Shown here in pieces: positions 46,321-57,848 of a DNA stretch of 64,000 nt (the stretch's first letter is position 1; each line of letters opens with the position of its first letter). The notes under the pieces were generated by a model that did no database searches, was not told where the DNA came from, and saw only the letters and a program-made list of their open reading frames with translations. This stretch comes from Charina bottae (Eukaryota > Chordata > Lepidosauria > Squamata > Charinaidae): positions 1,674,001 through 1,738,000 of the forward strand of contig JALMGJ010000014.1 in NCBI GenBank assembly GCA_023362775.1, read 5' to 3'. The translations under genes were made by a program, and so were the position numbers.

Positions 46321-47581
46321 CTGAGACTGTTCTCCCCTTCCAAGGACACTGAAATTGGTTGCTGGAGATAAAGGGTCATTTCTCAACTGGCCTTTCTTCT
46401 CTCTCCCCTTCTTATGCTCCGCCCACTTCCCATCTCTTCACCTTAACAGTTGCGTGAAAATCATCAGCAAGAACAGATATGCATCCACACATCCTTGGAG
46501 TAAACCTCATTTCCCTCCCAAAGAAGCTGAGGCTGAAGAATGGGTTTCTTGGACAATAAAAGCACACCACTCCCTCCTCTGCATTGCTGTCACGTGATTT
46601 CAAGAATCAGATCAACAACCCCCCTCCTTAGCATTTACAGCAGACATTTTTACTCTTCACACAGCTTCAGGTATAAACAACGATCTCAACAAGAAGTCTG
46701 CAGCGGGCCAGCCTTGGGACCCTCAAGACAGCATGAAATTTAGGCTTCTTTAATCCTCTCCTTCCCCCCCACCCCTCTTCGACTGTAGTTCAAACCCCTC
46801 CTCGTTCCCAAGTGGTGGCCTTTCCATGATCTTCCAGCATTTTCACTCTGAACATTTGCTGTAATGCAGATAACTCTGGAGGTGCAGGTTTAAATCAGCT
46901 GCATTGTAATACAGGATAGCAATGTGGATTTTTTTTTAAAAAAAAAACAACCTTTTGGGAGCAAGAATTGCAGACAAGCTCCAGAAAGATATGCATCCTT
47001 GCAATAAAAGAGAAAGGGGAATGGGAAATAGTCTAAATGCTGTTCTTTGCAAAATCATGATTCATTTTCCTCTCTTGGCCAAAAGAATAGAAACGTTTCA
47101 GTGTGGACCTTCACCTTCAGTGAGGGGTGTTTTTTGTCTCTGTTCCCATGCCTTTATCCTTCCCCACCCCAGCTGAACATGGGTTCTGATGTCCAATGCT
47201 TGGATGGCTTAAAGACAAAGAGGGCTTGGTCTGTTAACAACTAGTAGCCAGGATACCGAAGCGGAGCCTCTGTATTCAGAGACAATAAACCAGTAATAGG
47301 AAATGATAAGGATCTAGAAAAATATCAGAAATTCAGATGCATTATGGGATACTGGATGGAAAATAGTTTTTGGAGAAACAGACCAATCTCATTTTAGAGG
47401 CCCACAAACCAGACTACGCCCTTCCCTTGTTCTGATTCGATCTGACTTGATGTTACCAACTTTTTATTCACCTTGTATTGTGGTAGCTGCTTACCCGGAT
47501 ATGGATTCCTGCCTAGTTTCAAGATAATGGCCTAGAATGAAGACGAATATGGATGAACGTCAAGACTAAATGTGTCCTTAC

Positions 47582-47695
47582 CGACTTGTCAGTGTGAGGA
47601 GTAGACTCAGTGGCTGCCATGTCATAATAAGGGGGCTGGTATGATGTCTTCTGGACCTCTCCCTCTTGTTCCTTCATGTTGTCCAGGTGCACAAC
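47582..47695 (-). CDS. Receptor gene, tail exon with PPxY and YxxM motifs
   Basis: Acceptor ctcaactgcag before 47695 and donor gtaagg after 47582; 114 bp, 38 codons, phase 0 on both sides. It encodes VVHLDNMKEQEGEVQ followed by SYQPPYYDMAATES. PPYY fits the PPxY WW-domain ligand. YYDM fits the YxxM ligand of the PI3-kinase p85 SH2 domain. A GC-rich hAT MITE (47798-48034) starts about 100 bp upstream in the intron. Confidence 0.85.
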
Positions 47696-47797
47696 CTGCA
47701 GTTGAGGCAGCAGGTAAAGTTCAAGACAGCAGTCCATGCCCATGTGAAAAACTATTTTCCAAAGTGGATTTGATGGGGAGACCATCACACTATAGAG

Positions 47798-48034
47798 CAT
47801 AGCTTTCCAAACCATGTGTCGCGACACATTAGTGTGTCGCGACAAAACCCGGAAGTGCTGATGGCGTGTCGCCACTGCCCCTGCGGTGGTGTGCACGGCG
47901 ACGGTGGTGGTGTGTGTGGCAGCGACAGCAGCAGCGCGCCATCAGCACTTCCAGGTTTTAGCGTGAAACACAAGGCCGCTGCCACTGCCGCCGCCGTTGG
48001 TGTCTTGCCAACGGCAGGACTTTGGAAAGCACTG
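47798..48034. mobile_element. GC-rich hAT MITE, 237 bp, in receptor intron
   Basis: Perfect 8-bp TSD ctatagag at 47790-47797 and 48035-48042. Termini catagctttccaaa and tttggaaagcactg are inverted repeats. The interior is CpG-rich, with self-complementary tgtcgcgaca words and 'acccggaagtgc'. It is the same family as 56241-56612. No transposase. Confidence 0.92.
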
Positions 48035-48046
48035 CTATAGAGGCAT

Positions 48047-48130
48047 TTTTATTTATTTATTTAATTTATTTATTATTTCAATTTATTCCCCGCCCATCTC
48101 CCTTGCAAGGGACTCTGGGCGGGTTTCCCA
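48047..48130 (-). mobile_element. LINE/SINE 3' tail (L2/CR1-type)
   Basis: Minus strand: 'gcccagagtcccttgcaagggagatgggcggggaata' in pattern, with an AAATAAATA tail. It lies immediately beside the hAT MITE. Confidence 0.6.
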
Positions 48131-48564
48131 CCTGAGAAATAGGGATTTAGTTACCACCTTAGCTACAACCTATCCTTAACAGGAAATCCTGGGAACTTGA
48201 GGGACACCAGATGGTCAGTGTGAGATAAGAAAGCTGAGTCTGGACTCATCTTTATGGAAGATGAGAAAACTATTCTAGGAATTAGGATCAAACATTGCTC
48301 CATGCTGGAATCCATGCTTTGCATGCAGCAGGCCCCAAATCCAGTCCTTAGCAATTTAAAAAAGAGAACTGCAGCTGACCAAAAAAGTCAGTATTGGGTT
48401 AAACATATGAATAATCCAACTTGGCATCAGGAAGCTTCCCTATAAATCCATAAGTCACTGAAATAATGGTGAAGCTGAGGACTAATTAATGGAGAAAATG
48501 GAGACGGTTCATTGCAAATGTCCATTTTACTTTCCTTCTATCTCTTCTTCTATACTTAGATGAA

Positions 48565-48870
48565 GGAAAGGAAAGGTTCCCCTGTGCAAGCACCGAGTCA
48601 TGTGACCCCTGGGGACATGCCGCTTTTGCGACATTTTCCTGGCAGACTGTAGAGCGGGGTGGTTTGCCATTGCCTTCCCCAGCCGTAATTACCTTTCCCC
48701 CAGCAAGCTGGGTACTCATTTTACCGACCTCGGAAGGATGGAAGGCTGAGTCGACCTGAGCTGGCTACCTGAGGAACCAACTTCCGCTGGGATCGAACTC
48801 AGGTCATGGGGGGGGGGGGGAGTTTGGGTTGCAATACTGCCACCTACCACTCTGCACCATACGAGGCTCT
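48565..48870 (-). mobile_element. tRNA-derived SINE with 12-bp TSD in receptor intron
   Basis: Flanked by perfect tacttagatgaa at 48553-48564 and 48871-48882. On the minus strand it starts gagcctcgtatggtgcagag (A-box-like), then gagttcgatcccagc (B-box-like), 'cagctcaggtcgactcagcc', 'ggtaaaatgagtacccagc' and 'ggcaatggcaaaccac', and ends near 'ggggaacctttcc'. A run of about ten C splits the head. It is a different SINE family from Sauria and from the copy at 42760. Confidence 0.92.
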
Positions 48871-49117
48871 TACTTAGATGAAACCACTGTGAAATAATGA
48901 GGGAAGCGTTTCATTCTTGTAATTCCTTTATTCTAGGAGGCATCTGAAACCAGCTAATTGATGTCCAGATGTTGAGACTCATTCTAGAACTGGTTCCTGA
49001 GTTCAGGAGGCATGCTGGGAAATAAACTTTTGGATACCCAATCCAAATGTTCCCTGTATTAGGTGGGTGGGGTAAAACCAACAAATAGGTGGGACATCCT
49101 ACTAATGGAGAAGATAC

Positions 49118-49208
49118 CTGGATATTCTCTGCAGTTAGTTGGCTTTTCAATTCTTGCTTCTGGTTGGGAGGCAGAGAAGCAGGTTTGTGGGAAGAGGGGA
49201 GGTCTATC
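49118..49208 (-). CDS. Receptor gene, short juxtamembrane tail exon
   Basis: Acceptor ttttccttcctacag, donor gtatct; 91 bp. One base completes the Leu codon from the previous exon, followed by 30 codons: IDLPSSHKPASLPP then KQELKSQLTAENIQ, ending in phase 0. Only this reading joins the transmembrane exon to the next exon without a stop. Skipping it would put a stop codon in frame, so it is needed for the long tail. Confidence 0.83.
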
Positions 49209-50413
49209 CTGTAGGAAGGAAAATGGCCAGTTGGAGAGACAGAAATTTGCTGGTTGGTAGGCTCAAGCCACTCCAGTGAACTAACTCTGATGTCCAAGAG
49301 ATGCCCCTGCCAACTCTACATTAAATGATGTTCCCAGTCTTACAAGACTGTAAAATCTTGTGAGATTTCCGCAACTTCATGCAAGTTCTCATTATATTGC
49401 CAAAATTTCACAAGCTCTTGCATAAGAAGGTTGAGATCCCTCCACACCCCGTCCATTTCCCCCCCTGAACTGTGACAGCAGGTGGAATCATGGCTGCAAG
49501 CCAAAATATTTTTTGCCCAAGTTAATTTTGAACAAAAGCGTTTTCGCATTTACCCAGGGCACACATCACAGTTCGAGCAGTTATGTACGGCAAACAGGAA
49601 ATGAACCCCTGCCAGGAAATGGAATTTGGCTTTTCTCTCTGCTTGGCTTTTCTTTCCTAACCTAGTAATTTTTTTCAAAAAGGGGGAAAAAAGATCCCCA
49701 TTTTTATGAATTGTTATTTCCAAAGACATTATAGTGCAAATGGCTCAGTGGGACCCATGCAATTCTGGTGGAAATGGACATAAACTGGCAGGGTAATGCA
49801 TTAACAAAAACAGAAAAACACATTTCAGGAGCAAGGATGGGTTTTTAGATCTTCAGCTCTCTAGCAAGTCTCTAAATAGCCAAGGCAGGTAGAGATGTAA
49901 GTTCAAATGCATCTGCCTACCAAGATACAACATTGTCAATGCATCCCTCTCTATGAAGAAGCGGTGTGGGCTGTGCACATGGTCTTGGGTTTTCAGCACC
50001 ATGGACAACTCTCTTCTACTCAGCGCTACTGCAATGTTCTGGATTAATTCCAAAAAAAGTGTTTCAGAGCATACAAGGTTTTGAACATAGCTCCTATGTG
50101 CAACTTTTTAAAACAGCTGCATCTTTTTCCCGGGAACACACTGAAATTTCAGAGGGCATAAAGTGGTTGCTTTAAAGAGTTGTACTCAGGAGTGATACTG
50201 GAACTCCTGCGTGCTCCAATGTATCTTTTTCAAATTATTCCTGAAAGGTTGCAGTTCCTGAATTGTTTCTCCTCAGTACATCTTGAATGCCAAACAAAGT
50301 CCCTCAATCCCAGGAATGCCCATACAGAAGTATCCTTAACTACTGTTACCTATTATCTCATATAGTCTTAAAGAATGATCCCCAAACAGATGCAACTTGG
50401 GAGTGGTACTCAC

Positions 50414-50561
50414 AGGTCATTGTCAGTGTCTGAGCGATTCTTTTTTTGTCTTCTGTAGATGATGAAGACTGTAACAGCCCCACCAATAATGAAAACAGCA
50501 GCAACCACAGCACCCAGGATTCCAAAAATGCCTCCTATACCCCCCTGGGGCAATGGCTTAT
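50414..50561 (-). CDS. Receptor gene, transmembrane exon
   Basis: Acceptor ttctttcttgttatag, donor gtgagt; 148 bp, entering in phase 1 and leaving in phase 2. It encodes a short stalk (DKPLPQGG), a hydrophobic helix of about 25 residues (IGGIFGILGAVVAAVFIIGG and onward to VTVFIIY) and a basic stop-transfer stretch (RRQKKNR), then SDTDNDL. This gives type I topology, with the ITIM tail in the cytosol. If the donor is not used, the next codon after NDL is TGA, so a tail-less form would result. Confidence 0.87.
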
Positions 50562-50760
50562 CTATAACAAGAAAGAATAAGTTGAACAAATGGATTATTG
50601 TTGTTAATAGTAATAATTATACTTCTTTTTATCACTTATTTGTATTTTCATTACTTATTTATTATTTATTAATACTTGTAAATATTCTACTAAGAGGGGT
50701 GGAACAATCTAGCTATCACTTTTCATTGATGTAAGTGTTGCAGTCTGCCAAGGACAATAC
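50562..50760. other. Intron sequence upstream of the transmembrane exon
   Basis: AT-rich non-coding DNA before a GGAA array. Confidence 0.5.
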
Positions 50761-50832
50761 AGGAAGGAAGGAAGGAAGGAAGGAAGGAAGGAAGGAAGGA
50801 AGGAAGGAAGGAAGGAAGGAAGGAAGGAAGGA
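50761..50832. repeat. (GGAA)n microsatellite
   Basis: About 17 uninterrupted units. Confidence 0.98.
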
Positions 50833-52024
50833 GAAATATTGTTCATCCAACTCTGCATAAGAGGCTATTATTATATCAGTTTTGGTTTTTGATAAGCAGT
50901 TTAAGAACAGACTGTACTCTGATTGTAGAAGATATGTATGCCAAAATTCATGACATGTCCAGATAGGGGATGGATCTCTCTGAATTCATAAAAAGCTGAT
51001 TCTGGTGGTATAATCTTGGATGGTTAACTTGTGGATCTAGATCTGTATGAGACCCCTAGGATAATTTCATGGGACTCTCAATCTAATTCTGAAAACCTCT
51101 ATGCGGAAGAGCAGGTCAAACCTCTGGGAAGAGTTAACTATCCCATCTCTGCCTCTGCTGGTTAGGAAAGAGAGAAAAGGATGCCAGAACAAGGAAAAGC
51201 AGGTCATCAGGGACAGGTGTCCCCACCCAAATTTTCTTGTTTCAACCCTGCTTTGCACATGGACTCCCCTGGTGAAACCAGAAGCCTTCAACACAATTGC
51301 TTTTTGAAATTCAAAAGCTCAGTACTGGGTATCTTTATCCATCCTGGATGAATGGTGATTTGCCCTCTGCAAATGGCATCTCTCTCCCCCCTTCTTTGCA
51401 GCAGTGGCTATTCCTGTATTTCTTGCCCAATGATGCCCCATGATTGCCCAATGACCATCCATCAGGTCAGAAAATCTTCTTGCTTGGTTGTTCGGTTTTT
51501 CATTTTTTGACATTTCCCTCCAGGATCCCAAGAGTTTTGCACGCCAGTCACATGCCGCTCCTCAATCCTTTCCTTCCCAGTCCTGCCACCTGTACATCTT
51601 CATCTTGCTAGACTGTCATCCTTGCTGCACTTGCCTGTCTTTGCAGAGTTGTTTTATTCTCCTGGCCCTGCAAGACTCTTTTGTCTTTCCAACAAAATAA
51701 AGCTGCCTGCCTGGTGATAGATGGGGCCATCCGGGTCTCCATCACAGAATGACATGGCCTTCTCAGCTGCAGCAGGTGTAAGGGGGGTTGGGGGAGAAAG
51801 TGCCTGGGAGTTGCATCTCTCATTCTCCTACCGGCCAGAAGGAGGAGTGGTATGGTGCAGGTGGATGGAAAACCCAGGTTCAACTGCTTCCCAGGTCAAT
51901 GTTAGCTTGTTGGCAAGGTTGCACACTACATCCTGGTAGTGTTAGCAAGAGTTAACAAGCCAAATCAAATCTGATAGCCCTCAGGCAGCTTCAGAGCATT
52001 TTCCCAGTTTGTTTCATGTATCAG
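50833..52024. other. Unassigned sequence, probably intronic
   Basis: No immunoglobulin-domain exon recognised on the minus strand. Confidence 0.35.
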
Positions 52025-52612
52025 TTGGAAGGAAGGAAGGAAGGAAGGAAGGAAGGAAGGAAGGAAGGAAGGAGGGAAGGAGGGAAGGAGGGAAGGAGGG
52101 AGGGGAAGGAAGGAAGGGAGAAGGAAGGAAGGAAGGAAGGAAGGAAGGAAGGAAGGAGGAAGGGAGGAGAGGGGAGGAGAGGAGAGGAGAGGAGAGAGGA
52201 AGGGATAAGGAAGGAAGGGAGGGAGAGGAAGGAAGGAAGGAACGAGGGAGAGGGAGGGAGGGAGGGAGAGGAGAGGAGGGAGGGATAAGGAAGGAAGGGA
52301 GGGAGAGGAAGGAAGGAAGGAACGAGGGAGAGGGAGGGAGGGAGAGGAAGGAAGGGAGAGGAAGGAAGGAAGGAAGGAAGGAAGGAAGGAAGGAAGGAAG
52401 GAAGGAAGGAGGGAGGGAGGGAGGGAGGGAGGGAGGAAGGAGAGGAGGGAGGAAGGGATAAGGAAGGAAGGGAGGGAGGGAGAGGAAGGAAGGAAGGAAC
52501 AAGGGAGAGGGAGGGAGGGAGAGGAAGGAAGGGAGATGAAGGAAGGAAGGAAGGAGAAAGGGAGGGAGGGAGGGAGGGAGGGAGGGAGGGAGGGAGGAAG
52601 GAAGGAAGGAAG
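52025..52612. repeat. Complex purine tract of about 590 bp (GGAA/GGGA)
   Basis: Almost pure A/G on the plus strand over nearly 590 bases, built from GGAA, GGGA and GAGAGG words. Higher-order blocks repeat at roughly 70-220 bp, for example 'gggataaggaaggaagggag', which occurs three times (about 52203, 52283, 52456). The long Lys/Glu/Gly and Pro/Ser/Leu open frames here are artefacts. Confidence 0.97.
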
Positions 52613-55600
52613 GGGCTTATATATGTGAGAGAAACGTTCTTTGCTGAAACTCTCCCTGGCTTCGCAAATTTTCTGCTTCCATTATAAGAAATCATTGAGG
52701 ATCCCAGATTATGCTGAGCTATTATGTGGTTTGTTTTGGTAGCTTATGGCTTAACTCAATATGGGGATTCAGCCATTAGCCTTTGCCGCACAAAGCATGG
52801 CTTAAAAGAACAATGTCTTAGTGCAGCCGTTCCATCCGTGGCTCCTCACCTGCCCACATTCATCTCTTATGTTTCCAGCAGCAAATCATCTAAGGTGGAA
52901 AATAGCCTGCATGGGGTCTCATGAATTCATTCCCTTGAGCCACACCTGCACCACTGGAGAAAGGGGCCCCATTGGCATCTCTCTGAAGATGTGGTGGAAC
53001 CTTTCAGGTGTATATTGTGCATAGACAGCTGGCAGTTACGGCATTGTTGGGGTGGGGCTGTCCTACGGCTCTCCTTCCGACTCACCTATTTGGGAGATGC
53101 AATGGGAGAAGCTCATTTTTCTTTGGCTGAACCTAAATTACTGAATATTCATCTGGTGACAAAATAAAGGGGTGTGGACGCATGTGTGAATTGGACCTCA
53201 GGTCTGTTTACCCCCAATTTAGGGTTGGGAAGACTTGTGGTAATCAAATTTCAGTGGGATCCTGCAGGATTCTAGGCAACTGATCTACTAGTTGTTTGAG
53301 TGACAGGCAGCCCACTTAGCTTTCGCCCTATAGAATTGGCTCACATCTTTCTCACTGTATTCTCCCACCTTTTTCTTACCGAAATGATCTGAGACCATCC
53401 CTTCCTTTCAAGATGCTGAGAAGGCACACGTGATTCTCCCATTTCCTACGTTATCACCCCAAGGACTCCCTGAGGAAGGCAAGACTGGGAAAGTCTTGAT
53501 CACCCCAAGGAGCAGGATGGTGAAACCAAGTTTTGGACCCAGGTTCCAAAGCAAATAATTTGACGTCATAATCCCAACATCATATCAAACCAGAGTTTCA
53601 TTTCAGGGAGCTGATAGCTCCCTTCCCTGCTGGTTTGTTTTCTGCTGCCTGTGCTTTCTTTACATTTTGTGGCTGTGTTATTGTATTTTTTTTATTGGAT
53701 GGAATTGTTTTAATCATTTCATATTCCAGTGAGCCCTCTTGAGAGCACTATGGCAGAAAGACAGGCTATTATTTTTCCTCCTAAATACATCTAAGTAGAG
53801 TTGAAAATAAATATAGCTCCAGAATCATACCCTAAGATTTGGAGCTGAAGGGCATCTGCTCTGTTTCTGGAACCCCTTTATTTGGGGCCAGAAACTGTAT
53901 TCTGCTTTTGGCTGCCGTTTAGATTTTTTTAAAAAAATGGGGGGGGGGCAGCCAGAAACCTTTGCAGAGAGCAGCTTTCTGCATCTCTCTTAACCTACTC
54001 AGTCCTTAAGGTTTTATACTGTATTAGCACTTGAGAAAGCTAATAGTTTCATTTTTGGGAATAGAAGCAGCACAAATCCCTAGAGGAAGGAGGGGGATCT
54101 AAGAACGGTTTGCCCTCTGCTATCTGTGGGGCTGATTATGGGCCTTTCCCAGCTTGGCAGAGGAAAGGGGTGCCCTAGGTTGCACAAATGACCCCCTCCC
54201 TGTAAAATCAGACAACGTTGGGGGCCAGAATGAGTTTGCTGGGAAAGGATTTTGAAACACATGATAAAAGGATTTAATGTGTGCTACCTTCCAAGCTAAT
54301 TAAAGTTGAAAACCAGCTAATTGGTACTTTGTACTTCTAGCTCCAGTGGTGATGAAAGAGAAAGATAATTGGGAGGGGGGATGGAAAGACAGAATAAGGG
54401 AGTGGGAGAAAGAGGGTGAAATGATCTGATCACCTGCAAACAATGGGCAGGAAGGAGAGTGGGAAGGTGTTTAGCTACAAAGCAACATCCAGGACCATCT
54501 TAGGGGGTGGGGGAAGAAAGGATCAACAAGAAAGCAACTGCTCTTCTTCTAACGTTTGGTAATGTATAAAAGGCAGAGAAAGGCTTCATCGGGTGAAACA
54601 GAATCTTACAGCTTGGCAGCAAAGAACAATCTCAATCAAGGAGCCACTTCATGACATTGGCAAGCTTCTCCTCTCCATCAATTTTATTTGTACTTAAGTC
54701 AGATCTTTATGCTACAGTTTGGTTGCAATCCAGACATTTTACACTCACTTTCAGTAAGGGCTGGGGCAACATTTCCTGCAGAGTTGAAAGGAAGAGTTGT
54801 GCAACCTTCCAATTTTCACGCTTGAAGATAGGCAGCACCTGATCCTTCTAGCCCAGATTAGGTAACTAATGCCTTCCAGATGTTGGGGGCGATAGCTCCC
54901 TCAGTCCTCTGGGGTTGGTCACGCTAATCAGAGTTCGAGGTCCAATCCCAGCTCCAAGGGAGCACTTTTGCAACCCTGTCAGTTTTTTTCCTGGGCTGTA
55001 AATATCATTCTATTTATAATTCGCCCGTAACACTGGGATTTGTCCAGCTTTTCCGGTAATCTGATTTAGCAGCTTGGTTTGGTTGATGCTTCTGACTGTA
55101 AACACCACCCCGCCTGATCACTCTGCACTGTGGCCACGAGGATGCACGGAGATGGCCTTCCCTGGTGGCTTTGCCTGGTGTTCAAGATAGAACGGCCCTC
55201 TGTGCGGAGGCTCCTTCTGGCTACCATGGCTAATAGATGCAAGATGGCCTATCTTCCAGAAATTGGTTTAGCCCTTCTTGGAACACTGACTGTCTCAAGA
55301 ACATGTAGGAGGCAGGATGCTTTTCCATGATCAGACCTTTTGGTTTTTCCCCACAAGGGGCTGTTCCTGTCTTCTGCTCCTTTCTCACAAAGTCCCTCTG
55401 AACTACCCCCAAGCCTTGCAAGCCCCCCCTTAACCCTGCAGGACTAAGTTTCATCAGGATGAATGAGAGCGGCCCAAAGCTATCGGCAGGCGAGACTGAT
55501 CTTCCTCTTTCTTCTGCCGGCCCCCCTCCCTCCCCTGGCAGGGTCCCCTCTTTCTCTCCCTAAACTACATTATCCTGTAAATAATATTTCTGCTCTGCGA

Positions 55601-56232
55601 CAGCTCACTTAACGGCCAGGCCTAAGCAGACAGCCGGAGTGATTTGATAAGATCTTTGTGACTGCATTAAAGATTGCGGTGGGAGATTACTTTGGCTGGG
55701 AGGCGGAGGTCTCTTCCCGGATGGATTGGCCTCTACTGGCCATCTTGGAGCAGAGGAGGGGCAGGATTGCCTCTCCCCCCAGGAGAGTTCATAAATCTAA
55801 GGAGGCACGGAAAGCAGAGTAGCTCCAAGTGGAAATCAGGCCGAGCATCTGCTGTAAATCAGGGTGATGGTGCCCACAGCAGAGGTGCAGCTACTACTCT
55901 GAGCTCAAAGAAAGATTCAAGAGATAGAATGGCTGAAAAACAAGCCATTCCCCGTTACGTTCCAGTTTTAAAACAATGCATTTGTTTTGGCTGGTCCAAG
56001 GATGGGCCGCCTGCACCCCAAAGCTGCAACTGGTCCTCAGTTCCAAAAGCTCCTTACTACAAGTCACAACGATGTCAAAATGGCAACACACAAAGCACCT
56101 ACTTGTGAAGCGCATCGTTCACATCATTCCCATGATTGTGTGGTGCCATGCACTGTATATCATCCCTTGTCTCCTTGTGGACACCTGTGGTGGTTAGTTT
56201 GACTTTAGCTTAGCTCAATGAGTGTAGGTAAC
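52613..56232. other. Unassigned sequence, probably intronic or flanking
   Basis: No exon recognised. 55560-55690 is non-repetitive and looks constrained by eye only. 54870-54950 faintly resembles a degraded hAT MITE. Confidence 0.3.
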
Positions 56233-56240
56233 TATTACAG

Positions 56241-56612
56241 CAGGGCTTTCCAAAGTTTTCCCGCGGCGACACACCAACCGCCCTTGGTGTGTCGCCGCGG
56301 GAAAATCCGGAAGTTCCGCCGCCGCGGCAGCGCGCAAAAACCCGGAAGCGCTGCTGCTGCTTTCGGTCTTTGCGCGCTGCCGCAGCTGCGGCGCCTTAGG
56401 ATTTTCATGTGTCGCCGCGGGAAAACCCGGTGCAGGCGGGGGTGTGCATGGTGGCGGCAGCCTCCGCTAAAACGCGGAAGCACCGATGGCACGCCGGTGC
56501 CGCCGCCGCCGCCGTGCACGCCCCCGCTGCCACTTCCGGGTTGTGTGGCGACACAGCCGACTGTGTGTGGCGACACACTTTTGTGTCGCGACACACAGTT
56601 TGGAAAGCTCTG
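56241..56612. mobile_element. GC-rich hAT MITE, 372 bp
   Basis: Ends cagggctttccaaagt and gtttggaaagctctg are inverted repeats. Flanks tattacag (56233-56240) and cattacag (56613-56620) form an 8-bp TSD with one mismatch. The interior is very CpG-rich, with repeated gtgtcgccgcgggaaaa and self-complementary tgtcgcgaca motifs shared with 47798-48034. Open frames inside it are not genes. Confidence 0.92.
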
Positions 56613-56620
56613 CATTACAG

Positions 56621-57810
56621 ATTGGGAATCATGGTTTATGGCATACGAAAACCTTTGTAGGTATTAGCCAAACCATGGCCAATTGGAGTTCCTACACTCT
56701 ACTGGTTGACTACAGCATAGGAATTCTAATGATCAATCCAGCTTCCTCTTGTATCTTTAGCAGCTGCTGGTTGCCAGAGAGATGACCTTGGAGCAACTAT
56801 GCAGCAATTGTTACAAAAAACATGTTTTAAGGCTGGCGATTAAGAAAACGTTAGAAAGAAACTCAAACAGGTTCTGCCTTAATGCTCTTTGGTATAAGGG
56901 TGAAGGAAGGGAAAACACAGGCCTTCAAGATTCTGTTCCTACATCAATAAAGTAGAGTTCCAGCATTTCTTGTAGAGTCAAGACCTGACTTGGCCTGCAT
57001 TGAAGGGCTGACAGATATCTCCAGCTAAACATGTTTCATAGTAGAGAGATGAGAGATAAACAGGATCAACCTCTCGTATTTATAATTCAAGGCATCTTAA
57101 AAGGCATAGCTGCAGAAACTGGCTGAACAAGTTGACAGTCTTTCTGATCTTAGATGTTCTGCCCGAAAGCCTTCTGAAAGCTTGGGAGCAATGACAGCTG
57201 CAAAAGCAGGATGTAATTTCAGTGAGGGAACAAGCTATTGGGATTGTGTGAACAACACTAGAGAGACAAATCCATTTTCTCTTCCATAATTCTAATTGTT
57301 CCAATTAATTTGAGCAGGAAGGATGCTTCCCTGGAGCCCTATCAGGTGAGATGGACTCAGGTGTCTTTCTCTCTCCCATAAGCCTGCTTCTCTCTGCCAA
57401 ATTTTTGGCATGGAAACTTAGATGTGTATTTACTTCTTTCGGCCCTGCTTGGACTGGTGACTTCTCCCTTTCCTCCTCCAACAGCAGCCCAGGATGCTGT
57501 TCCCAAGTGAGGGATAAGGTCTACGCGTCTTAACTGCTAAAATTGGCCGTTTGCTCTTCTGCATCAGACAGAGCTACAGCAGGAGGTTGGCAAGCTTAGA
57601 GAGATGCAAGCGTGATACCCACCCTGGTACTCTCCCAGCAGTTGCTATTTAGGGGATAGGATGGCGTGGGATCTACAACAAAATGTTGCAGCAGGCTTTG
57701 CTCCCCAGTTCTGTCCCAGCTTCTAGTCAATCCTCCATGCCCTCCTGCTTGATCTACTGCAAACATTTCACACTTAGTGAACTGTTTGGGGCTGGGAGGA
57801 TGGATGGATG

Positions 57811-57848
<38 letters not shown>

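Larger units (their letters stand above)
44302..47581 (-). other. Intron between the last two receptor exons
   Basis: 3280 bp, GT (gtaagg) to AG (cttcag). It contains an L2/CR1-type tail (44516-44670) and a MITE (46164-46320). No further exon is required by the reading frame. Confidence 0.7.
44158..50561 (-). other. Gene model: 3' part of a nectin/PVR-like receptor gene
   Basis: Four exons (148, 91, 114 and 144 bp) with introns of 1205, 1422 and 3280 bp splice in consistent phases (1-2, 2-0, 0-0, 0-stop). They give about 165 residues: a short extracellular stalk, one membrane helix and a tail of about 125 residues. Ectodomain exons were not found up to 64000, so either the next upstream intron exceeds 13 kb or they were missed. 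Resemblance to nectin tails (IDLP..HKP, QVVHLD, QPPYYDM) is recognised from memory of the family. The exact orthologue (for example a nectin-1 or nectin-3 isoform) is not certain, so no symbol is given. Confidence 0.7.

Noticed and set aside
47519..47896. A 125-residue minus-strand frame taken as one exon
   Set aside because: The N-terminal part runs into the hAT MITE; only 47695-47582 lies between proper splice sites.
48911..49297. A 128-residue minus-strand frame taken as one exon
   Set aside because: Only the middle part (49208-49118) is bounded by splice signals and joins in frame to its neighbours; the rest is intron read-through.
52009..52695. Long open frames on both strands in the purine tract, with Lys/Glu/Gly and Pro/Ser/Leu-rich proteins
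   Set aside because: They are translations of GGAA/GGGA repeats, which lack stops in several frames; no start context or splice signals.
56218..56785. Overlapping open frames at 56.2-56.8 kb, Arg/Pro/Ala-rich
   Set aside because: They fall in a CpG-rich MITE with clear TIRs and TSD; no family motif.
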